Assembly (NCBI GenBank): GCA_022823185.1
Contig: JAJDXQ010000046.1
Span: 124,001 to 188,000, forward strand
DNA from: Caldilineaceae bacterium
GTDB taxonomy: Bacteria; Chloroflexota; Anaerolineae; Caldilineales; Caldilineaceae
DNA: 64,000 nt
Reading direction: 5' to 3'
The notes below the pieces were generated by a model that was not told the origin of the DNA, did no database searches, and worked only from the letters and a program-made list of their open reading frames with translations. Within the stretch, counting starts at the first letter, position 1. Every line of letters starts with the position of its first letter. The position numbers and the translations under genes are program-made. Positions 27,333 through 35,545 of this stretch are shown here, piece after piece.

Positions 27333-29498
27333 ATGCCGATTCCAATCGACTATACAGAGAAAGTCTACGCCGGCGTACTGGGCAAACTGATCGGCGTGTA
27401 CCTGGGCCGGCCCTTCGAGGGCTGGACCTATGAGATGCTCGATGAACGCTTTGGCGAGATCAACTACTATGTCCATGAGCATCTTGACGTGCCCCTGGTC
27501 GTGACGGACGATGACATTTCCGGCACCTTCACCTTCCTGCGCGCATTGCCCGACTACGGCAACTCCGATTCGATCACGCCGGCGCAGATCGGGCAAACCT
27601 GGCTGAACTATATTATTGAGGAGCGTACGATTCTCTGGTGGGGCGGGATGGGCAACTCCACTGAGCATACGGCCTACTTGAGACTGAAGGAGGGGATCTC
27701 CGCCCCTCGCAGCGGCTCGATGGCGATGAACGGTCAGGTCGTATCGGAGCAGATCGGCGCGCAGATATTCATAGACGGGTGGGCGTTGGTTGCTCCAGGG
27801 GATCCGGAGCTGGCGGCTGAACTGGCCCGCCGCGCGGCCAGCGTAGCCCACGATGGGGTCGCAATTCACGGCGCGCAGGCGCTGGCGGCAATGGAAGCCC
27901 AGGCCTTTGTCGAAACGGACATACACAGGCTGATCGATACAGGCCTGGCCGTCATTCCAAAGGACTCTCTGATTCGCGCCGTGATCGAGCAGATTCGGGA
28001 ATGGCACGCGGTCAACGGCCCCGACTGGAGAAAGACCAGGGAGCAGATTGCCGAGAATTTCGGGTACGACAAATACGGCGGCAACTGCCACATGGTTCCC
28101 AATCACGCGCTGATCATCCATTCCCTTCTTCACGGCGACGACAACTTCCAAAAGACGCTGATGATCGTGAATACAAGCGGCTGGGATACTGACTGCAATT
28201 CGGGAAATGTGGGCTGCTTGCTGGGCATAAAGAACGGGCTGGCAGGTCTCGAGGACGGCCCGGACTTTCGCGGGCCTGTTTCCGACCGGCTCTATCTGCC
28301 AACCGCCGATGGCGGAAGGGCCGTGACCGACGCGGTGACCGAGAGCATGCACGTGATCAACGTGGGTCGCGCACTGGCGCAGGAACCGCCGTACAAGCCC
28401 AAGAACGGCTCACGCTATCATTTTGAACTGGCAGGCTCAGTTCAAGGCTTCATGCCAGATGACAGTGTAGACAGCCGCGGCACTCTCACCCTGGAAAACG
28501 TGGAAGGACATAGCCGGTTGGGCGGTCGCAGCCTGGCGCTGCACTTTGACGGTGTCGCCAAGGGGCGTCCGGCGAGAGCGGCAACCCACACGTTCATACC
28601 CTCAAAGGAGACCGCCGAATACTTTGAGCGGCGAGGATACGGCTTGATGGCATCGCCCTCGCTCTGTCCCGGCCAGACAGTGATCGCCGAGTTGGAGGCG
28701 GACGCCGGCAACGAACGGGCCGTGGATGCAGGCCTGTATCTGCGACGGTACCGCGCTCGAGATGACCAGCTCATCGTTGAGGCCGGTCCTACGCAACTGC
28801 TCGAGCCCGGAGAGCGCCGAACCTTCCAATGGACGGTTTCGGGCGCCGGCAACGAGCCGGTTGCCGAAATCGGGGTCGCGGTCCACAGCGCCGAACGAAC
28901 GCAGGGCACGGTATACCTGGACTATCTGACCTGGGAAGGAGAACCTGAGGTGACTTTTTCGCGACCGGACGCGCCCGCGGATCTGCGCCGGCTGAGAATG
29001 TCTGCGCCTCAGATGTGGCGGCGAGCCTGGGTCGATGGTGTGGACAGCTACGACTTCTGGTGGCCTGAGGCATTCCGGATCGTGCAGAATCGAGGCCGCG
29101 GCCTGCTCATGACTGGGACGAGGGAGTGGGCCGATTACGAGGTCGAGTCGGAAATGACATTTCACCTGTGCGAGGCTGCCGGCATTGCGGCAAGAGTGCA
29201 GGGCATGCAGCGATACTACGCCATCCTGCTCTGCCGCTCGACCGATGGCCGCGGGTTGGCCCGTCTCGTGCGCGCGCTGGACGGGGACACCGTCTTGGCG
29301 GAAGTCGACTTTCCATGGGAATTCGGAGAGTCGCACACCCTCAAGCTGCGGGTCGCAGGGGATCGTGTGCAAGGATTTGTCAACGACATGAACGCGCCTT
29401 TATTTGAGGCATCTGACGGCAAACTGGCCGGCGGCGGAATAGCCCTGGTGGTCGAGGAAGGAAGGGTGATGACCGATGAGGTGGTCGTGCGGCCTTGA
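27333..29498 (+). CDS. ADP-ribosylglycohydrolase-family protein with C-terminal beta-sandwich domain
   Basis: A 721-aa two-part protein. Residues 1 to ~345 match the ADP-ribosylglycohydrolase (ARH/DraG) fold: GVLGKLIGVYLGRPFEGW at 14-31, metal-binding DDD at 59-61, and the second metal cluster in GWDTDCNSGNVGCLLG (Asp285, Asp287, Asn289). DraG-type enzymes remove ADP-ribose from proteins, but many Chloroflexota and Planctomycetes members carry extra domains and may act on other glycosides. Residues ~360-560 look like a carbohydrate-binding or jelly-roll module. Residues ~570-721 resemble a concanavalin-like (DUF1080/LamG) fold. No signal peptide is seen, so it should be cytoplasmic. AAGGAG precedes the ATG. 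Confidence 0.82.
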   Translation: MPIPIDYTEKVYAGVLGKLIGVYLGRPFEGWTYEMLDERFGEINYYVHEHLDVPLVVTDDDISGTFTFLRALPDYGNSDSITPAQIGQTWLNYIIEERTILWWGGMGNSTEHTAYLRLKEGISAPRSGSMAMNGQVVSEQIGAQIFIDGWALVAPGDPELAAELARRAASVAHDGVAIHGAQALAAMEAQAFVETDIHRLIDTGLAVIPKDSLIRAVIEQIREWHAVNGPDWRKTREQIAENFGYDKYGGNCHMVPNHALIIHSLLHGDDNFQKTLMIVNTSGWDTDCNSGNVGCLLGIKNGLAGLEDGPDFRGPVSDRLYLPTADGGRAVTDAVTESMHVINVGRALAQEPPYKPKNGSRYHFELAGSVQGFMPDDSVDSRGTLTLENVEGHSRLGGRSLALHFDGVAKGRPARAATHTFIPSKETAEYFERRGYGLMASPSLCPGQTVIAELEADAGNERAVDAGLYLRRYRARDDQLIVEAGPTQLLEPGERRTFQWTVSGAGNEPVAEIGVAVHSAERTQGTVYLDYLTWEGEPEVTFSRPDAPADLRRLRMSAPQMWRRAWVDGVDSYDFWWPEAFRIVQNRGRGLLMTGTREWADYEVESEMTFHLCEAAGIAARVQGMQRYYAILLCRSTDGRGLARLVRALDGDTVLAEVDFPWEFGESHTLKLRVAGDRVQGFVNDMNAPLFEASDGKLAGGGIALVVEEGRVMTDEVVVRP

Positions 29499-29936
29499 AG
29501 GGTTCTTTCAGCGCCGCAGCGTCCCCATTCTCATCCTGTGAAATCTCTCGTGGGCTTTCCTTAGGGAAGCAGGAATGTGGCATCCAACTTGGGTTCCCAC
29601 CCCAATCCGCCTCTCCCAATGGGATTCGGGGCTGAAAAGTGTACCCGTTGCGCCAGCGGAAACGGGTCCATCCCAGACATGGGACTGCCAGAACAAGCCG
29701 CTTGCGGAAATCAGCGTGATTTCCCCCAGATTGCCTGAACCTCACACGAAGCCTGGTCTACACCCTGGGAACAGGTCCAATCCATGCCGTTGACCTTCCA
29801 CCCTTTCACCTCCTGCCTGACGACCGCCCCAAGTGCGGGCCCCCATCGCATGCAATCCTGAAAATCCAGCCCCTTCCCGAAAATTCTGATACATGCAGCC
29901 GCCCGAGAAACTGCTTCGCGCCAGCGTCTGCTGCGG
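29499..29936. other. Intergenic region upstream of dam
   Basis: About 440 bp with only poor open frames. I see no gene remnant, transposon end or RNA gene. The dam promoter follows at 29937. Confidence 0.35.
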
Positions 29937-29965
29937 TTGAATTGGCAGATCACGTGTGGGATAAT
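29937..29965 (+). promoter_or_regulatory. Probable dam promoter containing a GATC site
   Basis: TTGAAT (29937-29942), a 17-nt spacer, and GATAAT (29960-29965, 5 of 6). The spacer contains GATC at 29948-29951 overlapping the palindrome CACGTG (29951-29956). GATC is the expected target of the methylase encoded 47 bp downstream. Confidence 0.55.
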
Positions 29966-30011
29966 GGAAGGCGCTGCGTTCTAAAAGATTCCTCAGTCAG
30001 GTTCGTCATAC

Positions 30012-30962
30012 ATGCAAATCAGGCAACTACACTTTCCTTCTGTTTCGCAAGAGTCACGAAGCGCAAAACCATTTCTCAAGTGGGCCGGTGGCAAGGGCCA
30101 GTTGCTTCCCCAGATCGGGCGCCATCTCCCCGCCGGCCTATGGGAAGGCAGCCTCAGGAAATATGCTGAACCGTTTATCGGCGGCGGCGCGGTGTTCTTT
30201 CTCATTTCCAACTGTTTTGACATCCGCGAGTTCTTCATTTCCGACATGAACGCGGACCTGGTTCTGGCCTATCGCACAATTCAACAGCAGGTTGAAAGTC
30301 TGATAGAGAGACTGGAGCACATTCAGAATCAGTTTCTGGCACTGGACAGGGAAGAACGCCGCCATTTCTACTATGACGTGCGAGGGTCATTCAACCAGAA
30401 TAGAGTCAGCAGAATCAGTCCAACATCGGCAGCGGAACCGGCATCGCATGTCGCGCGCCTCATTTTTCTGAACCGCACCTGTTTCAACGGACTTTACCGC
30501 GTCAACTCTCTGGGCGAATTCAATGTTCCTTACGGGAACTACAGCAATCCCAGGATCTGCGACGAGGTCAATCTTCGTTCGGTTTCGCGTTCTCTTCAGA
30601 AGGCGGAGATCCACTACGGCGACTTTACCGCATGCAAGAGCTTTGTCGACGAGACCACTTTCGTCTACATGGATCCCCCGTACCGGCCGATCAGCAAGAC
30701 GTCCAGCTTCAACTCCTTCTACATGCAGCGATTTGACGACGGTGAACAGAGGCGGCTTGCCCTCTTTTACCAGGAATTGGGCCGCGCCGGCGCCAAACTG
30801 ATGCTGAGTAACTCGGACCCGCACAACGAGAATCCGCAGGACAGTTTCTTTGAGGACCTCTATTCAGGCTTCGAAATCCACAAAGTAATGGCGAACCGGC
30901 GCATCAACAGCAACGGCAAAAAACGCGGTCCGATCACTGAGTTATTGATTGCGAACTATTGA
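30012..30962 (+). CDS. dam: DNA adenine methylase (Dam/DpnIIA family)
   Basis: A 316-aa N6-adenine methyltransferase of the alpha class. Motif X/I is PFLKWAGGKGQLLPQI (20-35), followed by EPFIGGGAVFF (~53-63). The family signature FLNRTCFNGLYRVNSLGEFN spans ~152-171, and catalytic motif IV is DPPY at 221-224. This set belongs to Dam and M.DpnIIA proteins, which methylate the adenine of GATC. The ~40 residues more than E. coli Dam are spread over the N terminus and target-recognition region. No restriction endonuclease gene is adjacent, so it is an orphan, probably regulatory or involved in repair. The promoter just upstream contains a GATC. Confidence 0.92.
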   Translation: MQIRQLHFPSVSQESRSAKPFLKWAGGKGQLLPQIGRHLPAGLWEGSLRKYAEPFIGGGAVFFLISNCFDIREFFISDMNADLVLAYRTIQQQVESLIERLEHIQNQFLALDREERRHFYYDVRGSFNQNRVSRISPTSAAEPASHVARLIFLNRTCFNGLYRVNSLGEFNVPYGNYSNPRICDEVNLRSVSRSLQKAEIHYGDFTACKSFVDETTFVYMDPPYRPISKTSSFNSFYMQRFDDGEQRRLALFYQELGRAGAKLMLSNSDPHNENPQDSFFEDLYSGFEIHKVMANRRINSNGKKRGPITELLIANY

Positions 30963-31217
30963 GGGCGAGGAAGAGAAGCGCAAATGCGCAGCGTATGTGT
31001 TCTACGCTGCCTTCTCTGCGCCACTGCGTGGACTTGGGCGTCTCTGGCCCGACTCTGATCCACAGAAGACTCCTGAGACCATTTCCATCGGCATCCCTGA
31101 AGGTTGGAAGAACGCGCTCGAAACTGAAGAATTGATTGGAAGGCGGGCCGGGGCGCGGCGGCGCCCGGCAGATGAATGGGCTAACCGGCGAGACCTCGGG
31201 ACTCCGGCTTCGTCGAG

Positions 31218-31874
31218 CTACCTCAGCCTTAACTCCTCCTGCAGAATGACATCCCGCATGGCCGCTTCAATATAAGGATAGGCGAGCCAGACCGACGCGC
31301 CGCCAAAGAGCGCGCCTGTCACGGAACGGAGCCACCAATTGCTCTCGCGCAGGCCGAAGAGCTGGCTTAGGCCGTCGATGGCCATGGGAACAAGCAGCAG
31401 GACATATATTTTCAGGCTGATGGAGCGGACGCGTCCTCGGAGCAGGCCGAAGAGCAGGCCAGCCGCCACGACCGATCCGTAGATGGCAACATCGCGTTGA
31501 CAGATAGAGACCTTATAGCCGGTATCTTCGTTGCCGCGAAAGGCCCTTCGTTCGAAGAGGCCCTGGGCGGGCTCCAGCCCGGATCTTTCAAGCGCCGTGA
31601 GACTATAAAGTGGCTGCTCGCCGAAGAGGAAGTAACTGCGTTCAGGAAGTTGGTGGCACGTAGCGGAATAGGCCGAGTAGATGAGAGACGCAGGCAAGGT
31701 CAAGCCGGACTTTGCGAGGACCGGCGCAAGAAACGGGAGGATTAGGTAGAGGGCCACCAGGGAATTGAATAGGGCGAGCCAGTGCCGGGCAATCCCCATG
31801 ACTGCGCCATCGACTCGGCGCACAACCGCCGATTGGACTCTGGTCTGTGTCTGTTCCCCGCGGCTCGAATTCAT
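31218..31874 (-). CDS. DUF2085 predicted membrane protein
   Basis: A 218-aa integral membrane protein with about four helices. It has the DUF2085 signature CHQLPERSYFLFG (~63-75), ICQRDVAIYGS (~123), and a C-terminal DGLSQLFGLRES with LRSVTGALFGG. AAAGG lies ~9 nt upstream of the ATG at 31874. It is the last gene of the cytochrome c maturation operon, 23 bp after the glutaredoxin-like gene. The conserved Cys-His and Cys residues could bind metal or haem, but no member has a known function that I can name. Co-location suggests a link to thiol or haem handling at the membrane. Confidence 0.75.
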   Translation of the reverse strand: MNSSRGEQTQTRVQSAVVRRVDGAVMGIARHWLALFNSLVALYLILPFLAPVLAKSGLTLPASLIYSAYSATCHQLPERSYFLFGEQPLYSLTALERSGLEPAQGLFERRAFRGNEDTGYKVSICQRDVAIYGSVVAAGLLFGLLRGRVRSISLKIYVLLLVPMAIDGLSQLFGLRESNWWLRSVTGALFGGASVWLAYPYIEAAMRDVILQEELRLR

Positions 31875-31897
31875 CGTATCGGCCTTTCCAGACTTGC

Positions 31898-32158
31898 CTA
31901 CTGCGTCTTCACTTGGGAGCGGATTTTGCGTCGCAAATCCGTCTGCTCAATGGGATGCTCCAGGCGCAGGATGGCCTGCCCATCCCTTTCAACGGTTACG
32001 TACGGCACGCGCGGCACTTCTTCCGAGACGACGCCAGTTTCCTCCTCCGGGAACGTCTCGGCGAAGTCAAATCCGAACTCCACCTGCAGGTCCAGGAGTT
32101 CATACTTGATGGCGTCGCAAAGTAGACAGTTCCGCTTGGTGAAAAGGGTTACGCGCAT
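31898..32158 (-). CDS. Glutaredoxin-like protein (DUF836 family)
   Basis: An 86-aa thioredoxin-fold protein. The ATG is the complement of 32156-32158, 8 bp after the TlpA stop. A much longer frame continues upstream but only overlaps tlpA and ccdA in another frame, so I reject it. MRVTLFTKRNCLLCDAIKYE carries the CxxC redox pair (Cys11, Cys14) right after strand 1. VPYVTVERDGQAILRLEHPI contains the cis-Pro loop. It lies in the cytochrome c maturation operon and may take part in electron flow with CcdA and TlpA, though it has no signal peptide and should stay in the cytoplasm. Confidence 0.82.
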   Translation of the reverse strand: MRVTLFTKRNCLLCDAIKYELLDLQVEFGFDFAETFPEEETGVVSEEVPRVPYVTVERDGQAILRLEHPIEQTDLRRKIRSQVKTQ

Positions 32159-32166
32159 TACGCGGC

Positions 32167-32772
32167 TCACTGGTTTCTGATCTGGTCGACAAAACCGTGC
32201 AGCTGCTCCTCGGCAAGGAATCCCGGCCAGCGGGCGCCGATCGATCCGTCCGGTCGGATAAACACCGTCGTGGGCATATTCCGCACATCGTAAGCCCTGC
32301 GAATCGAGTCTTCCTGGTCCTGTACCACCGTCATGTTCATCCCAAACTCTGAGGCGAACGCCTCGATTGCAGCCAGCTCCTCGCCAACGTTGATCTCCAG
32401 AACGACGAGTTGGGGATCGGACTCGTGAAGGGCAACCAGGTCCGGCATTTCGGCGCGACAGGGTCCGCACCAGGTGGCCCAAAAGTTGAGGACGACGGGC
32501 TTGCCCTGGAGGGAAGCGAGGTCGGCGCCGCGCCCATCCTCCAGAAAGAAGGCGAAGTTGGGCGCGTTGTCGCCGACGCCTGCGCTCCCTTCCTGGACGC
32601 TTTCTGCCACCGGGAAGCCTTTGCCCAGCTCGTTCGGAAACTGGTCGAGAGGCGTGGGCGCGAAATCCGGTGGCGCGTCGCCGCCGGGCGGAGCCGCGGC
32701 GCAGGCGGCAATGGCCAACGCGATTGCAGCCCACGCTGCCAGCTTTGACAACTGTTTCAGCGGGCTGTGCAT
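32167..32772 (-). CDS. TlpA/ResA-like thioredoxin lipoprotein
   Basis: A 201-aa exported thiol-disulfide oxidoreductase. The lipobox IAAC ends at Cys24 after a classic signal peptide (LAAWAAIALAIAAC), so it is tethered to the outer face of the membrane. The redox site WCGPC is at 101-105 within VVLNFWATWCGPCRAEMPDL. The cis-Pro follows in MPTTVFIRPDGSIGARWPGF. TlpA/ResA/CcmG proteins keep apocytochrome c cysteines reduced so that haem can be attached. It lies 6 bp downstream of ccdA, which would supply its electrons. The Pro/Ala-rich linker 25-70 is a tether. Confidence 0.93.
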   Translation of the reverse strand: MHSPLKQLSKLAAWAAIALAIAACAAAPPGGDAPPDFAPTPLDQFPNELGKGFPVAESVQEGSAGVGDNAPNFAFFLEDGRGADLASLQGKPVVLNFWATWCGPCRAEMPDLVALHESDPQLVVLEINVGEELAAIEAFASEFGMNMTVVQDQEDSIRRAYDVRNMPTTVFIRPDGSIGARWPGFLAEEQLHGFVDQIRNQ

Positions 32773-32778
32773 ATTCTA

Positions 32779-33708
32779 TCAGCTCCTCTCGCCGGAGAGC
32801 GCCGCGCCGCTCAGGTAGCCGATGTAGGCAGGAATCAGTGGCAGCACACAGGGACTGATAAAGCTGATGATGCCTGCCACGAAGGCAAGAGGGGCTGCGC
32901 TGAGCGCTCCGGCGCTGAAGGCTGCGTTGACGCCAGTTGAGGTGGAAAGCGCTTCTTCCAGCAAAAAGACCCATTCATTCAAGAATGCAAACTGCGTCGT
33001 CAGCATCGTTAGCCGGTCTGCCCAGAGAAGCCAGGCTACGTAGAGCAGAAAGATTCCGCTGATGACGCTGACGACGTTTGCGTGGCGGTTGAGCCTCCGC
33101 AGAATCGATGTGGCCTTGCCGAAAGCGGCTCCGGTAAGCAGGAAGGGAAGCCCCAGTCCCAGACTATAGATTGCAAGCAGCAAAGCGCCTTGGGCGACAG
33201 TGGCGCTGTCGCTTGCCAGAAAGAGGATGCTGGCCAGAATTGGACCTACGCAGGGGACCCATCCTGCGCTGAAGCTGACGCCCATCATGGCGCTGCTGAG
33301 GTAACCCCAACCGCGTTTCACCTTGTGCAGGTCGGTCACCCTGCGTTCGGTATACATGAGGGCATTCAAGAAGCGCAGAATGTCAATGAGCGCCGCGATG
33401 GCCGGGTTGGAGGCCAGGCGCTCACTTGACTGAACGCGATTCACGATCCAGCCGAGAACGCCAAGCGTGGTCAAGCCGAAGACCGCCAGAAGGACGGCGC
33501 CGATCCGCTGAACGAGGGGGAGGAATTGGTTCAGATTCTGTCCCAGGAGGCCGGCCGCGGAACCTAGCAGCGTGAAGATTGCGCCGAAGCCGATCACAAA
33601 TGCGAGAGAGTGAAGGAAGGTGTTGGTGCGCGTCGCCTGCTTGGGTCCAGTGGTGTTCGAAAGGCGACCGGACCTCATGGTTCCCGTGCTTGAAATGTTC
33701 TGAGCCAT
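32779..33708 (-). CDS. ccdA: CcdA-type thiol-disulfide transporter with circularly permuted transmembrane order
   Basis: A 309-aa six-helix membrane protein of the CcdA/DsbD-beta family, which carries reducing equivalents from cytoplasmic thioredoxin to TlpA/ResA-type proteins. All family segments are present, but in an unusual order. HSLAFVIGFGAIFTLLG (helix 2) starts at residue 33, SAGWVPCVGPILASILFLA (helix 4, Cys153) follows, then YSLGLGLPFLL (helix 5). The canonical first helix AGIISFISPCVLPLIPAYIG (Cys287) comes last, at 278-297. Ordinary CcdA starts with that SPC helix. The sequence upstream of 33708 encodes no SPC helix in any frame I checked, so this is not a mis-set start. It lies between ccmD and tlpA. 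Confidence 0.88.
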   Translation of the reverse strand: MAQNISSTGTMRSGRLSNTTGPKQATRTNTFLHSLAFVIGFGAIFTLLGSAAGLLGQNLNQFLPLVQRIGAVLLAVFGLTTLGVLGWIVNRVQSSERLASNPAIAALIDILRFLNALMYTERRVTDLHKVKRGWGYLSSAMMGVSFSAGWVPCVGPILASILFLASDSATVAQGALLLAIYSLGLGLPFLLTGAAFGKATSILRRLNRHANVVSVISGIFLLYVAWLLWADRLTMLTTQFAFLNEWVFLLEEALSTSTGVNAAFSAGALSAAPLAFVAGIISFISPCVLPLIPAYIGYLSGAALSGERS

Positions 33709-33844
33709 GGCATAAACCTGTTTACGATTCTAGTCTGCCCTGTGTCGCTCGCAAGGCGGCGAACGGAAAGTTCTGGGTCTACTGTATAGCGCCAGAGGCT
33801 GGCGCGCAGTAAACAATCTTACCAAGAATGGACCGAGATTCCCT

Positions 33845-33994
33845 TCACGCTTGATCGCTGGATACTCTGTCCTGGAACTCCTCCTGCAACGTTCTCAACT
33901 CTCTTTCCAAACTCCGTTGGCGGTTTAACATGAAGACCAGATAGCCCCCAACGAGCAGCCACAACAGGACCAGGGCCACTGTCAGATATATCAT
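33845..33994 (-). CDS. ccmD: CcmD-like small membrane protein
   Basis: A 49-aa protein from the ATG at complement 33992-33994, overlapping the ccmC stop codon by 4 nt (ATGA). It has one N-terminal transmembrane helix (residues ~3-23: YLTVALVLLWLLVGGYLVFML) and a charged helical tail (QRSLERELRTLQEEFQ). That is the exact shape and position of CcmD, which holds CcmE to the CcmABC complex and lets holo-CcmE go. Identification rests on length, topology and the slot directly after ccmC, since CcmD sequences diverge widely. Confidence 0.75.
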   Translation of the reverse strand: MIYLTVALVLLWLLVGGYLVFMLNRQRSLERELRTLQEEFQDRVSSDQA

Positions 33995-34728
33995 TCGACT
34001 ATTTCCCCTCGAAATGCGTCGATTCGGGACTCTAACTCCATCTGACGCACTCTGTGAAACAGTAACGCAAAGAAGAGTAGGCCGAAACCTATCATTGCCA
34101 TGGCAAGCGTTTGCCCCATGGTCGGCCCGATCGAGAAGCCCCCCTGCGCCTCCTGGTTTGCGCCATCGAAGACAATTGGATGAATGGACCGGAACAGCCG
34201 GGCGCTGTAGTAGGTGAGAGGAACGCTCAAAAAGGCGAAAATGGCGTAAATGCCGGCAAAACGGGCCCGCGTATCAGGGTTTTCGAAGCCATTTCGAAAG
34301 AGCATATACGCGATATAGATTAGAACCGTAATTGTCGCCGTGGTGAGACGGGGATCCCAGGTCCAGTAGGTGTTCCAGGCCGGCTTCGCCCAAATGGCGC
34401 CGGACAGCAGTACGAACACACCAAAGATCGTGCCGACTTCCACGCCGGCCGCCGCCCACCGGTCCCACACGAGGCGTCGACTGATCAGATAGCCAAGGCT
34501 GCCGACCAGAGAAGCCAGGAATCCGAGGAGGGCGGCGATGTTGCTGCCAATGTGGAAGTAGAAGATGCGTTGCGCGACCTGTTCAACGCCGGCGAGATTG
34601 ATGGCGTCTCCAGCGTATAGAAGCGCCGCCCACGTGGCTGCGATCATGGCAAGCGCCGCGACGGCATCGAAGACGAGCAGGAGGGCAAACCAGCGGCCGG
34701 CGCCTCCCTGAACTGCGGTTTCGTTCAT
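33991..34728 (-). CDS. ccmC: Haem exporter/haem-handling protein CcmC
   Basis: A 245-aa membrane protein with six helices that binds haem and passes it to CcmE. The tryptophan-rich haem motif is readable as AWNTYWTWDPRLTTATI (~123-139), and flanking histidines lie in FYFHIGSN (~52-59) and SIHPIVFDG (~186). Its stop overlaps the ccmD start and its ATG lies 22 bp from the ccmB stop, as in a translationally packed operon. The length matches CcmC rather than the longer CcsA/CcmF proteins. Confidence 0.93.
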   Translation of the reverse strand: MNETAVQGGAGRWFALLLVFDAVAALAMIAATWAALLYAGDAINLAGVEQVAQRIFYFHIGSNIAALLGFLASLVGSLGYLISRRLVWDRWAAAGVEVGTIFGVFVLLSGAIWAKPAWNTYWTWDPRLTTATITVLIYIAYMLFRNGFENPDTRARFAGIYAIFAFLSVPLTYYSARLFRSIHPIVFDGANQEAQGGFSIGPTMGQTLAMAMIGFGLLFFALLFHRVRQMELESRIDAFRGEIVE

Positions 34729-34750
34729 TGGCGCGTTCCCAGGTCCTGTG

Positions 34751-35479
34751 TCAACCCTGTTCCCAGATCAGGTCGACAATCAAGAATGCGACTGCAAAGA
34801 CCAAAACATCATACAGCGCGATAATGCCAATCCAGGGCCAGGCTTCCGAAGCAGCCCTTCCGTCAAGTACAGCAGCCGTCAGACCCACACCAGAGATGAA
34901 AAGCGGCGCCAGGACCGGAAGCAGGAGCACAGGAAGCAGTGTCTCTCTGGCCCTGTTGCGTGCAGTCAGGGCGGCAAATAGCGTCCCGACGGCTACGTAA
35001 CCGATTGTCCCCAGCAGCAACCCCAAAAGTATCAGCGGCTTCAGCAGATTGACGTCGAATAGGATGAGCAGGGCCGGCACAAGAAGCGCTTCGACAACCA
35101 GGAAATAGAGCAGGTTGGCGGCAGTTTTGCCCAGGTAAAGCGCCGACCGTTCCACCGGGGCCAGTAACAGTCCTGTAAGTGTGCCCCGATCGGTCTCCGA
35201 TCCGAATGAACGGTGCAGCCCCAATACACCGGCGAACAGAATGATCACCCACAGGATTCCAGGTACGACCAGCTCTGTCCGCGGCACCCGCAGGTCAAAG
35301 GCCAGGCCAAAAATGACGGCGGCAAGGACGGAGAATGCGGCCATCGTTCCCAGGATTTCCTTGGCGCGCAGTTCTGTGCGCACGTCCTTTTCCGCCACGG
35401 TCCATACAACTCTGAAATAGCCGGCCAGCCCGGCGCGCGCCCGAGATTGTTCGCCCTCCTGAGGGAGCTCTGCCATCAT
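34751..35479 (-). CDS. ccmB: Haem ABC exporter permease CcmB
   Basis: A 242-aa six-helix membrane protein forming the transport part of the CcmAB ABC complex. The N-terminal cytoplasmic segment ends in AEKDVRTELRAKEILGTMAA, the usual CcmB start. Then come FGLAFDLRVPRTELVVPG, a helix with FAGVLGLHRSFGSETDRGTL, and LLLAPVERSALYLGKTAANL, all family landmarks. CcmAB hydrolyses ATP to release holo-CcmE from CcmCD. It is 66 bp from ccmA and 22 bp from ccmC. Confidence 0.94.
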   Translation of the reverse strand: MMAELPQEGEQSRARAGLAGYFRVVWTVAEKDVRTELRAKEILGTMAAFSVLAAVIFGLAFDLRVPRTELVVPGILWVIILFAGVLGLHRSFGSETDRGTLTGLLLAPVERSALYLGKTAANLLYFLVVEALLVPALLILFDVNLLKPLILLGLLLGTIGYVAVGTLFAALTARNRARETLLPVLLLPVLAPLFISGVGLTAAVLDGRAASEAWPWIGIIALYDVLVFAVAFLIVDLIWEQG

Positions 35480-35545
35480 ATCCCGCGTTTGACCGCCGGT
35501 CCTGCCCCGGAGTAGAGAGAGTCGACTTTCGTGCGCGGCTTCTCA

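Noticed and set aside
30963-31217. Possible restriction-endonuclease partner next to Dam
   Set aside because: The 255-bp gap holds no endonuclease-sized frame and the flanking genes are unrelated, so the methylase is treated as an orphan.
31898-32974. A 358-codon open frame on the minus strand covering the glutaredoxin-like gene
   Set aside because: Only its last 86 codons look like protein. The rest is an Arg/Ser-rich shadow of tlpA and ccdA in another frame, so the gene was cut to 31898-32158.
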